The position numbers and the translations under genes are program-made. A DNA stretch of 64,000 nucleotides, taken from NCBI GenBank assembly GCA_963978545.1, contig OZ021730.1, positions 2,026,201 to 2,090,200 on the forward strand, given 5' to 3'. Positions 1-11,879 of the stretch are shown here, piece by piece; position 1 is the stretch's first letter, and every line of letters starts with the position of its first letter. Source of the stretch: Linyphia triangularis (lineage: Eukaryota > Arthropoda > Arachnida > Araneae > Linyphiidae). The notes below the pieces were generated by a model. The model saw only the letters and a program-made list of their open reading frames with translations. It ran no database searches and was not told where the DNA came from.

Positions 1-212
1 TGATTCTGTTTTGACTTGGTTTTTCAGTGTCGTTGAGTGTCTGCTCACGACTGTTTGCATTTTGTTTCTTTCCTTTTAGCCATTTTATAATTCATAATTT
101 CTGACAGTTAATGGCAAGCTGTGTAATTTCTAAATTTCTTGTTTTTTCGGACGTTGAACGCCCCTGCGGGGCGTAGGAAGTCCGCACATCTTTAAATAGT
201 AGTAATAGTATA
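1..212 (+). mobile_element. 3' end of ORF1-only LINE (left copy)
   Basis: This stretch matches 30746-30953 almost base for base, so it is the 3' untranslated tail of the same LINE that is complete at 29235-30953; the ORF1 part lies left of the window. It ends in a short TAG/TAA-type trinucleotide tail directly before the unit sequence TATAGAACTTTCA. It contains the same 3' stem-loop at 148-184. The identical flank on the right shows that this is the same insertion event duplicated with the array, not an independent insertion. Confidence 0.85.
148..184 (+). other. 3' stem-loop of the LINE
   Basis: The outer stem is CGGAC/GTCCG and the inner stem is ACGCCCC/GGGGCGT around a TGC loop, about 30 nt before the element end. 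The same hairpin is at 30893-30929. Many LINEs use a 3' hairpin for recognition by their reverse transcriptase; that role is inferred here. Confidence 0.6.
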
Positions 213-979
213 GAACTTTCAGATCACATTACATTTGTTAGGGTCTCCCGCCATTTGGGTAGAGAGATAAAAAATGTGTGAATGGAGGAAAGCAATCTGA
301 GACAATTTTCTTTTAGCCCTTAAATGCATATTATTGTCAACTGTCTACATTACTTAAAACCTCATCAAAGGTTGCTACATAAACCGAAAAATCTCTTAAT
401 GTAGCAACCATTGCATTTTTTTTTTTTTATTTTTTTTATTATTTTTTTTTTAATTTATCAAAACTATTTTATAGTTTCCGAAAGAGATTATAATCTTGGG
501 CTTTTTATTTCTTTATCTGTGACAATTTTTATTGTTTGGGGCGCTGTGCGTTGAGAACAATTTTCCTTAGGTGGTTGATACGAAGTACGATAATTTTTAT
601 AAAAAGTAATGAAAACACTTGAGAAATTGTTTTCGGATAGCAAACAAAGTAAGAGTAACGAATAATAATTATATTATTGAATATACTGATAAAATTATGC
701 AAGAAATATGTAGTGGGTTTTTTTTTTTTTTTTTTTTTTTTTTGTGATATAAAAATACAGGATTAGCAAGAAATAGGCTGATCACTTTAGAGGGCGGTAG
801 AATAGGTTATATTGGTCCAAATGAGATAAAATTGGAACTGCAGATAATTCAAATGATACGCTTCACATTTGTAAAAAAAATTAGTTAAAAAATTCCCAAA
901 TAGATGACGATATAATTTATATAAAACCTTTAACATGCTTCATACATGTTAAATAATATGGTTATTTACAAAAGTTGCA

Positions 980-1135
980 TTAAAACTGCTCAATATGTGC
1001 TCCTTCATTGTGACCAACTTGCTCTAATCGCAAAACCATATTTTTCACCGCTGACAGGAGTGTTACCTCCGTAATATCCAGAATATGGCGACGGACGCTG
1101 TTCTACAGATCTGACATAGTTGCAGGCCTTTTATT
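980..1135 (-). pseudogene. Mariner-like transposase C-terminal relic, copy A
   Basis: The minus strand reads a short C-terminal piece with the pattern DL-stop-NSVRRHILDIT followed by GAHIEQF and a stop. This resembles the C-terminus of IS630/Tc1-mariner-type transposases, which often ends with GAHIE plus a hydrophobic residue. One in-frame stop is visible and no catalytic core is left. Assignment is by motif only. The diverged D copy keeps the same reading (LKNSIRRHILDIT), which supports an old coding origin. Confidence 0.45.
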
Positions 1136-2524
1136 GCAGATATTGACGGCAAGTTGGTTTATTAGTATTCCTTAAAGGATTCCTTTTAGCAGCAGTTTTA
1201 GCCTCAAAATTTGATAGAATGCATTAAATGCATCAAAATTCAGTAAAACTATTTAGATTTAAGTTTTCTAGTGCTATTACATATCTACGAAATACAATAT
1301 CAATGTTTTAAATGACTTTTTAAAAAATCGCTATGGTATATATTTAAATCAAAAGTATATCGTCTATAATTTGAAAGAAAAAAAAGGTGTTATTTTTAAA
1401 CAATTTTCTCAAATTTATAAAATTATACGCTGCATGTAAGAAAGAAATTTTTTACATTTATGTTAGGTGAAACATAGTTGACCAAAAAAAGTACTTAAGG
1501 ATTCGTAAAACTATAATAGTAACTTCAATAAATAATGAAAGTGATTTTTACATTGTCGGGTAATAAGATTGATAAAGCTCTAGAACTTACTGGGGAAAAA
1601 AGACATTGGAAAGTTGTCCTAGGCAGTAATATTTGTATTTGGTTTTTAAGAAATGGTGAGGAAATATATTTTTGCATTAAAAAAATGCGATTTTAAATTT
1701 TTAATAAGGTATAGTGGCTTCAAAAATTATACATTTTAAATGGACATAGCATCGTACAAGCGTACATAACGTCATTTCATGAGTGAAATGCCGCCAATCC
1801 TTACAGCACAGGTTTTCGCGTTACAACCCTAAGGAAACTCCCTTGGCAATTTGCAAGTTCTTGCGCCTGCGCACTGGTAATTTTACGGCTCTTTGTCGTC
1901 ACTCTCTTTTTATAGGCATTCTAGGCAGCAATAGAGAATGAGCATGGGAACTTAAAGAAGTTATATACTTGTAGAAATCGAGGATCACAAATTCAAATAT
2001 AAACTGGATCAGGTGAGATTTTGAAAAAACTTATAAGAAATAAGTTTTAATATTTAAAGTCCTCCACTGAGTTAATAGCTAAAAATCTTCCGAAGAACTG
2101 TTTCAGAACCTAATGCCCTATCAGAACCCTTTAATTCCCTATGTCCAGATGCCAATTGTATCTTTTGTCGGCGTAGAGTAACACTATTTCATAAAGAGAA
2201 TCTGCATCTTGGCATTTTTCAAATGATTTTTCTTTAAAATTGCCAGGACAAATGCAGATTTAGTCTTTATTTAACTGTTAGTTGTAATTTAATGTTTCTC
2301 AAAATGTAGAATGTACCATTAACTGGGACCTAATTATAAGACTTACGACTTACACATTGTTCAAATGTGCAATCGTTTGTTATATCTCAGAAGAGTTTCA
2401 TACAATCCCGATTTATAAATAATTTTTATATTTATAAATACAATGTGTATAAAAATTAATTGGTGCCAGATGAATCGAACTACAGAACCCACATAATTAT
2501 GCTTTTAACAAATCCAAATTATAC

Positions 2525-2680
2525 TAGGCAATTTGATTATTATATATTTCTTAAGAACTAGTAGCATTGCTATCGTATAACTAACGAAAGATTAGCACTA
2601 GAAAAAAATATATACATAAAATAAATTGAGAGGGAGAACTAAATTCATTTTTCGAAATAATAATAATAATAATTGAAAAA
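2525..2680. repeat. 170-bp internal repeat, single copy
   Basis: The shared pattern is ACTAGGCA, a TATATNTTTTAAGAA block, AGTAGCATTGCTATCGTATA, ACTAGAAAAA, and CATAAAAT followed by GAGGGAGAA. The same pattern recurs at 9868-10220 (twice), 41050-41210 and 59405-59560, and in the equivalent places of B and C. It shows that the unit was itself built from older internal duplications. Origin unknown. Confidence 0.6.
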
Positions 2681-2739
2681 GTAACATTTATAATAGGAAA
2701 AAAATATATAGAATTAATTTAAAGAATATTATAAATACA

Positions 2740-3092
2740 TACAATTCAGAAAATTGGAATGTTTTCAACTGTAGAAAAAACCTTCATTTTTTCAATTTTT
2801 GTTAAAGGACTCTTAAGACACACACACAGACTTCTCGATATTTTTCCACTAGGGGCGCTGCTATGTGCACAGGCGCAAACAATCTTTGGAATTATATTTG
2901 GCACTTTCGCTTCGGAATTCAAGAAGCATCAAATAATATCTCCCTAAGTTATGCTTATAAAAAAATATTATTAACAATGTTTCGTATATTTATAATTGTC
3001 TTATAATGATTAAAAAACAAAAGATATCTACAAATTCATGTTTAATATTCCTGGGAGTTTAAAGCCGTATTAAAAAAAAACTCTTTTGCTTA
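2740..3092. repeat. 330-bp internal repeat (Helitron target arm)
   Basis: This is a paralogue of 13196-13522 in the same unit. Both carry CAATTCAG, a GGCGC block, CACTTTCGCTTCGGAATTCA, an ATTATNAACAATG run and GGGAGT plus AAAGNCGTATTAA. The Helitron is inserted at its right end (3092/3093), while the paralogue is uninterrupted. Confidence 0.65.
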
Positions 3093-4210
3093 TCTATAAT
3101 AATAATAAAAGCTGCATCCCTGTCTGTCTGTGGATCTATAGAAACCTAATTAAAATTGGAGTAGAGCTCTGATTTTCAGCGTAAATAGTTTCGGTCTTCT
3201 ATTTGTATACATGTCAAACAGAATGTTAAAATTACTTTTTTTTTAATTAATATTTTTAATTATTATTATTTTCTTTTTACAAAGTGACTTCAAACAGAGA
3301 TATAGGTCTCAAATTTTCAAAATATGTAATTTTAGCCTTCTAATTTGACTTTTGAAAAACAGAATGTTGAAATATTAATTAGTTATTTTTTAATTAATTA
3401 ATACATATTTTACAACACGATTTTTAATAAGGCTACAGCTCTGAAATTTTCAACATAAATAATTTGGGCCTTCAAATTGGACTTTTGAAAAACATAATTT
3501 AAAATTATTTATTTAGTTCCTTTTTAATTAATTAGTTTAATTAGTTAATAAATATTTTACAAAACGATTTCTAATTGAGTTATAGCTCTGAAATTTTCAA
3601 TGCAAGTAGTTTTCGCCTTCTAATTAGACTTTTGACAAAAATTATATTTGTTTTCGCCTGATTTGTCAAGAACAATTTATCCTTGTGGTGTCTCCCCTTA
3701 GTGGAGAATACACGAGAAAAGAAGCAGAATTGAATTGAATTTGTTAGGAGAGACATGTCTCAAAACTGGAGCCGAGTGCTCAACTACAACTTATTCACTT
3801 TGAATAATTATAAATGTTTATAAGTATAAGTAAATCTATATAATGTGTGTGCCTTGTATGTCTTTAAAAAATAATAGTAAAATTTCTACAGTCCACTACT
3901 TTAAATTAACTTAACTGAGCTCTGGATAGTATTAAAATTTTAATTTGTTTTTAATTAATATTTTCACAAAAAGCGACTTATCATAGTCCTAGAGCTATGA
4001 AAGTTTCTAAATAAGTAGTTTTGACCTTCCAATTTTGCTTCCCACAAACATGTGTTAAAATAATCTTAAAGAGGAGTTGTGTTATTGTATTAACGGGTAT
4101 TTTTTGTTGCTCTATTAAGGCTTTACGTACCAATTAGATTTTAGTGAGTGAAGCGAGCTTATGCTTACGCAGCAATGAACCTTTTAACGAGCAAAGTGAG
4201 CCTGTACTTA

Positions 4211-6938
4211 TGTAGCATCATCGCATTATAGCTCTAGTGTTGCTGACGGCGCCAGATAATCTGAAAACATCCAACCAATTTTATGTCCAAATTTGTGCAA
4301 GGACAAAGAAGACTGTTCTTCGGAAAATAAAACTTTAACTAACAGCGTTATTCGTAAGTGCTCTATTAGATCGCCAGAAGTTCTGTTACAAAGACTTATT
4401 ATCCGAGTATCGGGACCTGAAAAAACAAAGGTTGTACGAGCATTGTGTGATTCAGCTTCGAAAAAGTCATACATTACTCAAGATCTTGTAGGGTTTTTAA
4501 ACTTAAAAACTGATCATACTGAATATCTAAAACACAATTTATTTGGTGGCATAGAAACGGAAAAAAACACTTAACATCACGCATTAAATGTGAACTTCAT
4601 GAAATTCGGGATAATTATACGTGTGATGCAGCATTGTTGGCTAAAGATACCATTTGTGGAAGAATTCCAAAAATAAATAACTCAGATGCAGAATACTTCA
4701 CTAAGAATTGAATTTATTTGTCCGACAGTGAAAACAAAAGTTAAAATATCTCAGTCCTTCTAGGTGTTGATTATTTAGGAAAACTTTTGACTGGTTCTAT
4801 TAGTCAACAACCAAATGGTTTAACTGCTGTCCAAACATACCTGGGTTGGGTAGTTATGGGAAGATCAAAATAATGGACAAATAGTTCCAATCATGCCATG
4901 CCCATAATTTCGCTACATAGCGCTAGCAAAATCAGTGACCTTTGGTCATTAGATATTCTTGGTATACGAGATCCAGTAGAAACCAAAACAAAACCGAATT
5001 GGATAATGATACTGTATCTTTCTTCCAAAAAACTGTTAATTTTCATGATGATAGATACGAGGTAAATCTACCATGGGTCGAAGGACATCCGGAATTACTT
5101 GATTTGCGTTTCCAATCGAAAAAACGTCTTAATACCATGACTTCAAATGGAAAAATTTGATTTGTATGACAAAATTTTAAAAGAACGGGAACAGCAGGGG
5201 ACCATTGAGCAAGTACCTGATAGTATTAACGGAGAAAATTTAACGGAATTAAAATGCAGAGCCATTTTAAGAAAGCTAGTTTAACGATAAAAATTCCGCC
5301 TGTATTTGATGCCTCCGCTAGGGATAAAAATTCTGTCACGCTAAATCAATGTTTAGCCACAGGTCCAAATTACATAGAGATGATTCCTTTCATCCTAAAC
5401 AGATTTCTAAAGGACAACGTCGGTGTAATATCAGACATTCGCAAAGCATTTCTTCAACTAAGCGTTTGTCCTACAGAGAAGGATTTTCTTCGTTTCCTGT
5501 GGTGGGATGATTTTGAAAGCCATAAATTTAAAACTTACTGATACTCTAAAGTTGTGTTTGGTCTATCTTTCAGACCGTTTCTGCTTATGGCAACCATTTA
5601 TCACCATCTGGACAAAGTAAAGGGAAATGAAAACGACATCGCAATGAAATTAAAAGACGCATTTTGCATCGACAATGATTTTTAAAGACAGCTAGTCAAA
5701 TTATGTCCCGAGAGGGTTTTGAGCTTGCGGGTTGGGTAAATTCCTCACAGAGTGAAAACCAAAATCTGGATTTTGATAAAACTGCATGTACTCCTGTTCT
5801 TGGTCTAATATAGCAACCCGATTCAGAAATGTTAGCGTGCGATGTTAACTGCGCTAAAACCGAAATCGGCTAAACGTGATCAAAACGGCAACTTCTGTAA
5901 ATAGCAGAAAAAATGTTCGATCCAATTGGCTTCACCGCACCCGTGACCCTCATTAAGAAACTTCTAATGTAAAGATTATTGAAACATGATAAGCTAACCT
6001 GGGACCAGAAACTGCCTTCAGGAATAGTGGAAGAATTCAAAAATTAGCTCGCTAGTTTAGAGTTTTTAAATTTAGTTCAAATTCCACTTTATTTTTAGGG
6101 TTTGACAAATGAGTCCTCTCTTTTACAGGATCAAACTGAGTTATGTGTCGAGGATCTAGATCAGAATGATTTGAATAGCCTTCGCAAACGTGCGAAACAC
6201 CTTCACTCTGTTAAAGAAAAGCTAATAATGCGGTTCCATAAGGAATATATCTCCGTTCTTAAGCAGTCAGGTAATGTTCGTCAAACTCCTTTGGGGTTTG
6301 GTGATATATTTTTAATCGGTTCAGATATCAAGAAAGGTGTTGATTGGCCTTTATCAAAGATTGTTCAAATTTATAAAGGTCGTGGTTGTGTTTCCCGCGT
6401 TGCAATGGTTAAAACTCAGATCAGAATGGGGAAATAGTTCGGCCGTTTCTACGGTTGTTCCGTTTGGAAATTTCAGGAAGAATTGGTGAAACGTTTTGAA
6501 GTGTGAAACCTAAAACTACACGAAGTGGAAGAATTATTAAACCTGTTAAGATTTAAAGCTAAATTTAAACATTGAATGTTTTATATTTTGTTCTTTAACA
6601 CTTTTATTGTTATATCTACTTTACATTTTTTGTAATAATTTAGTATTAAGTTTCCTAAATTGATTTTACCTCTTAATGCTAATGTTGAGTTTCCTAACTT
6701 TACTAAAGTTAAATTTTATAACCTTTTGTGGTTGGAGAATGTTGCATCATCCCCAATTGCAACTGATGATATGCCCAATAGATGGCGCAATATGTCCGCT
6801 TACTTTTAAAATTTTTTATTTCGAACGATATCTGTAACTTTGACTGTATTATTATTAAATAACTTTGAAAAGAACATGTTCGTCGTACTGTTCTGTTTAT
6901 ATACGGAACATGTAGACCAATACTTTTAGTATTTTACA
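4211..6938 (+). mobile_element. BEL/Pao retrotransposon, degenerate, copy A
   Basis: It is inserted in the Helitron. The start TGTAGCATCATC (TGTTGCATCATC in copy B) matches the start of a 3' LTR at 6740, which ends TTTTACA at 6938. The flanks are ACTTA and GCTTA, so a 4-5-bp duplication, usual for BEL/Pao, is likely. The short Helitron at 57229-58450 lacks the insert. Most of the 5' LTR is replaced by SINE-like sequence (about 4223-4277). Confidence 0.7.
4293..6530 (+). pseudogene. BEL/Pao pol remnant, copy A
   Basis: The pieces appear in the family order. An aspartic-protease-like segment with a CDSASKKSYIT block lies at about 4440-4475. Reverse transcriptase with VFDASAR and ISDIRKAFLQLSV precedes FLRFLWW (5254-5541). 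A stretch ending FDPIGFTAPV is followed by an integrase C-terminal (DUF5641-type) segment (6102-6437) with GDIFLIGSD and a KIVQIYKGR block. RNase H and the integrase core are missing, and frameshifts and stops separate the pieces. It cannot encode a working polyprotein. Confidence 0.75.
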
Positions 6939-7130
6939 GCTTATGTGTCAATGAACTGTTCAGCGAACAAAGTGAGCTCGATTTTGCGTAGCGTGGAACC
7001 TTCCTACGAACGAAGCGCCAAAAACTGGGACCTATACACCAATGATACACCAGGATTTCAGAAACGCGAAGCCTCACAGCTAGTTAAAATATTGCACATG
7101 TTAAAATTTCGTAGCGAAGCACGTGTATTA

Positions 7131-9750
7131 GGGTGGAACGAAAAAATCAACTTTTGATTTTTAATTTGTAATAGTGCGGAAAAGTTGCTTTTTGATGTAG
7201 ATAAGATAAATTAAAAATATGAAAAATATTGGAGTACGTCTTGAGGTGCCGCAAAGCCGTTAAAGTTTCAAAAAATTGAAATTTTTGCTATATTTAAAAA
7301 ATTTTTTGATGATAGAATCAACTTTAGATTTTAATTTGTAACAGCACGAAAAAGTTGCCTTATGGTGTAGATAAGATAAATTAAAAATATGAAAAATATT
7401 AGAATACGTCTTGAGGTGCCGCAAGTACGTTAAAGTTTCATAAAAACACACTTTTTTGAACTTTTTCAAAGATTTTTGCTTGTCTCGATTATGAAATAAA
7501 TAGCTTCATTTATGCGTTATAAAATAAATAGAAAGATAAAAACAGTTTTAGTATTACATTGGCATCCAGGATTGGCTGGAGCGGATGTTGTGTGTGGGTT
7601 GAGGGGGGGGGGGGGGAATGGGGCAAATATTTGTCTGCTTGCGGTGACAAGCTCAGATCAGGTGTCAGGTCAGTAGCTGTGCCGAGTTCAGTTGAGTTGT
7701 CGCCTCCGCTCCGTCTAATGTGTTACAGATTAACATAATATTTTGGTAGTATGTGTTCTACTTTATAGTTGTGAGTAAAAATGGCTCAGTCTAAATTAGT
7801 GAAGACAAGACAAATGTCGGAATGTCCTATTTTTGGGAAATGTAGTGATGTGCTTGATGTTGAACTGCCTACTTACGAATCTGTTATGAAGTGCTACTGT
7901 TATATCAGACAAAACCTCAAAAATGCTTCAGAGAAGGATCCTACTGTAAGTGAAATATGTGATACTTAAGTTCCCAAAATAGAGCAAATATGGTCAAGAG
8001 CTTCTATTCCCGTTGTTTCTAGCTAAAGAATTTTACTAATGATAAGAGCTTATCATGCTAAATACAGAAATTTATTAATGTCTAAAAGCAGAAAAGGGTC
8101 AGAAAAGTTTGACTGCAACCTCTCAAAATTTAGAGGCGAGGCCGAACGTTTATTTGATATTGTTGCCTGAAAAGTGTGTAAGCCTGTAAGTGTGGTAGCA
8201 GACAGTATACAGGAGTTTCTTGAAGATAGAGAACACAACAAACAATTTTTTAAACTTTACTGCTATTGGGTGCTATGGAACCGTTGTAAACACTGGACAT
8301 AATAATGGTGTGATTTATTTGAGGGAAAAGGAAACACGAAGACCGTTACAATGGTTAATTTGTTTGTTTCATGATAATGAGCTACCATTGCGACATCTTT
8401 TTTGTCATTTAGATGGTAAAACAAAGGGACCCAATGCGTTTAAAGGTGAAATAGGTCAGCAGCTAGAAAACTGTGCTAATCTTCCTGTGGTTACTTTCTT
8501 GCCAATTGAAAATAACCTTCCTCTTTTGGAGGACAAAAATTATTTAAGTACAGATCAGAAATATTTATTGGATATGTGTATTGGTGTATCAAGTGGAAAT
8601 TGCTCCTTAGATTTATCTTTACGAAACCCTGGAAAACTTGCTCACTCCAGTTGGTTGACACTAGCCAACCGCGTGCTTAGATTGTATGTGGCAACTGAGA
8701 ATCCAACTCAAAATCTTAAGACTCGGGCTGAGTACATTGTGAAAGTGTATGTGCCTGTGTTTTAATATTAAGTTAAAACGTTCATGTACTTATGGTTCCA
8801 AACATCTGTTTAACCTAATCTCATATTCACGCTACCTCTCTGACAATCTCAAAAACGTTATAGATCCGGTTATACAAAGAAATGGGTATTTTGCGGCTTC
8901 AGAAAATCTCCTTTTGTCCATGCTATGTGATGAACGCAAAATTCAAAGAGAATTTGGTTTACGAAGTGTTTTAAAAGCAAGAACAGAAAGTAGAGGCGGA
9001 GTCAGGAAGTTCAAAGTTCCAAAGATAAACTTCGATGCAAAGGATTACATCGACATGATCTCATGTCCTGAAAATGACGTAACTGAACCTCCCTTGTGAA
9101 AACATGTTTCCAGTGACTCTCTCAAAGACTTTATACAGATGGCATAGGAAGATGAGCCAAATAGTAAAGTAGATCCGGTTATCAACTTTCCCCGGCTTCC
9201 TTGTCACACACAAGCAGTGGAAAGAACTGTGAAACTGGTGACCGAATCGGCTCAAAATGTCTGTGGTTCATCCGCAAGAGAAAGATATACAAGAGTTAAA
9301 ATTGACTCACGTAGGAATATGCCAAAATTTAATACAAAAAACCAGTTTAATCTAGCAATGAAGTAGAAACAAACATTTTGCAGATGTAACATTTGCAATC
9401 ATTAAAGATACAGAATTAAGAAATACAAAATTTTACATTAAAATATATATTTTATTATTATTATTATATTTTGTAATTCATAATTTTTTCCAACTCTAAT
9501 GCTTATATATGCATTTAAAACCATCTTTTGTAACATTATATATACGAGAAATTCATAAATTTTTTTTAACAAAGTTGATAATTTTTCATTTTTTTTTAAT
9601 AAATTTTAAGCTCTTTGCGGCACCTCAAGCTGTTGTAGTATTGCAACCAAATTTTTCCACCCTCTTTTTGAACCTAAAAGGCAACTTTTCCCCACTAATA
9701 CTATGCTAAAATTAAATAAAAAAATTTTAAAGGCCATTTTCGTTCCACCC
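7131..9750 (+). mobile_element. TA-flanked DNA transposon, copy A (2620 bp)
   Basis: The perfect outer inverted repeats GGGTGGAACGAAAA lie at both ends, and imperfect inversion extends inward about 130 bp to a shared TTGAGGTGCCGCAA word. The immediate flanks are TA and TA (TATTA against TATTG if a longer duplication is allowed). The left terminal region holds a second direct copy of its subterminal block at about 7316-7445. A poly-G run lies at 7603-7615. It carries one broken gene (7781-9110). The superfamily is not assigned. Confidence 0.75.
7781..9110 (+). pseudogene. Orphan transposase-like gene, copy A
   Basis: There are at least three pieces in different frames. 7781-7969 starts at ATG with a short conserved N-terminal piece. 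7970-8250 contains FDIVA and FLEDREHNKQFF-like words. 8220-8765 is the most conserved block, with GCYGTVVNTG, PLQWLICLFH, NELPLRHLF and LDGKTKGPNAF. 8749-9099 carries a C-terminal piece. From memory of related arthropod and cnidarian proteins the first block is usually CDGT, so the Tyr here would replace an Asp that may be catalytic; this is inference. Function as a transposase is inferred from its position between inverted repeats. Confidence 0.6.
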
Positions 9751-9867
9751 TATTGATAATGTATTTATAAAATCAATTTTATATATAAGTATTATTCAAA
9801 GAAATAAACTGGTGAAAAATTAATTAATTTATAAGGGGTATTTAGGAACCTTTATTTATTCCAGGAA

Positions 9868-10220
9868 ATATCAGGTACTAGGAATATAATATGTTTTTAA
9901 GAAAGAAGAGGCAATGCTATCGTATATCTCAGATTGCAACTAGCAAAACATTCGTAATTAAAATGAAGTACGAAGGAGAATTAAATAGCTTTATTCTAAA
10001 GAAATATTAATGTTTCAAAAAATAAAATACATAAACTTCAAAATACTAGGCACTAGAAATATATGTTTTTTAAGAAAAAGTAGAAATGCTATCATAATAC
10101 GCAAATTGACACTAATGAATCATGTGTACAAAAAGTGAAATAAGAAGAAATAAATAGCATTTTTTGAAGGAAAAATATAAATGTTTGAAAAATTAAAACA
10201 TAGGTATACACATCTCCATA
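9868..10220. repeat. 170-bp internal repeat, two tandem copies
   Basis: Two imperfect copies lie head to tail (from about 9870 and from about 10040). Both run from ACTAGG through TTTTTAAGAAA, GCTATC, a GTACGAAGGAG or GTGAAATAAG block, to AATGTTT and AAAACATA. They are related to 2525-2680. The equivalent in copy B is 24375-24720. Confidence 0.6.
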
Positions 10221-10454
10221 AACAATGCAAAAGGTAAAATACTCATTTTACTTACAAAATATACCATGAATTTCAACAGAATCTATCTCATAGGCTCCTT
10301 TCACATTATCCGAATTTTGTTTGATCAACAAAAAGAAGAAAGTCAATTTCGGTTGTACCCGCTTCCACACTATCCGATTTCATTCGGACGAAACAAAGTT
10401 GGATGAAGCAATGCGTTCACACCGTATGCACGTTTTTTCAATTACACTATCAGT

Positions 10455-10732
10455 ATGTGTTTGAGTGGTTATTATAAAGCTTGCGAAAAAGGCAACAGCG
10501 TGAACATGTTTGGGTGCATACTATCAATAAAAGAAGAGAGGAAGTGGGTTTATTTTATTCTTTTTTTGAGAATTTACGTTAAGATGAAAATAAGCTTTTC
10601 AATTATTTTCGAATGTCCACTGCTTCCTGTGATGAACTACATGAAAAACTCAAGAATGTCCTTCAGCGCCAAAACACACAATTTAGGAATTGTATGCAAC
10701 CAATTGACATGCTGGCTATTACATTAAGGTAA
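10455..10732 (+). pseudogene. PIF/Harbinger transposase exon 1, copy A (frameshifted)
   Basis: This is the same exon as 24962-25261 but shifted out of frame soon after its start, so the FFEDL and FNYFRMS region is read in another frame. The sequence still ends at a GTAAATAT donor-like site. No downstream exon with the catalytic DDE residues is visible before the element end. Confidence 0.55.
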
Positions 10733-11879
10733 ATATAAATAGTAGTTGTTCGACTCTTAAAAAAAAATTATTTTAAAGTTATGTTTCTATTTCACTCACT
10801 AGATGGTGCTACTGATGTAATTTCTATTTTTTTTTTTAATTGCTTCTAGTGCAGTCGAGACAGCAGATATGTATTGTAGCCGAGTTGTGAACGTTGATGA
10901 ATGAAGTTTAGTGATTCTGTAAGTGGTGGAGTTTCCTTTTTGTGCAAACATTAGTGATATGTTACACAGCGTTTTAAACGCAACCGTATTTAGTGAGTAG
11001 TGAGATACAGTCCGCTTAAGCAAAACAAGAGTAATAGTGTTATAGCACAATATAATATAATATACATACAATATTCTGTATTCGTACAAGGTGTCCATTA
11101 AATGACCGACCCATGTTGAACTAAAGTACTAAAACACAATTTTGAGAAAAAAATTAATTGACTAACATCTGTGTTTTTCAAAACTTAACAACTCTTTTTC
11201 TAGTACCAATACAACAAACGGTACAATACTATTTCTATTCCTATTTTTATTATTCAGGTTTAAAAATTTAATAGGAGAGGGGGATCAGCCATTTATTGGA
11301 CACAATGTATGCACCCTGTATTTACTTGTACTACACTCATGAAATATGCTACTAAGGTATTGGATATTGAAAGAAAAATAAACTCATTGTGGAATTATTG
11401 ATGAACAATGTAATTGTGTAGAGAGTAATTTTTTTAAATAATGAACTAAGATATAATTATTTGTTTGTACCGAAATCAACATTGTCTGCCAGTGAGGATG
11501 CCACTGAATTTACAGATATAGATTCCTAGCTTCCTGAAGAGGTGAACTCACTGAAGTAACGCGATAATGGAGATTCATGCTTACTTCCATCAAAACCAGT
11601 GCGGTGATATTTCGTGTAGTAGCAGCGGTGCTTGACTATTTCCACATGTAGGTGGATGAGATTGGTTAGGTAAAGGAATTTGCACGTGAATTGATGAAGT
11701 TTGGCCATGCATGTTTAATTTTTCTCGGTGAAAGGGAGGCTGATTGGGGTCGTTAAAATATTGTCGAGGCTTATATTGAATTGCAGTTGAAGGATGTACA
11801 AAATGGAATTAAGGATAGGTTGAGAATTGCTGATGAGAAATATGAGGCGGCTGAGAACATATTGCTTTCTTGTTTTCGT

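Larger units (their letters stand above)
3093..7130 (+). mobile_element. Helitron, copy A (3' end lost)
   Basis: It starts TCTATAATAATAATAAAAGC after an A, as Helitrons do (TC start, insertion between A and T). It carries the family body with repeated ACTTTTGAAAAACA and TCTGAAATTTTCAA words and a CGTAGCGAAGCACG hairpin at about 7109-7122. The terminal CTAG is missing because the TA-flanked transposon begins at 7131. No Rep/helicase frame is present, so it is non-autonomous. A BEL/Pao element is inserted in it at 4211-6938. Confidence 0.75.

Noticed and set aside
7200..7470. 69-codon open frame on the minus strand in the TA-flanked transposon (and its copy in B)
   Set aside because: It overlaps the subterminal direct repeats and has low-complexity composition without homology, so it is not a gene.
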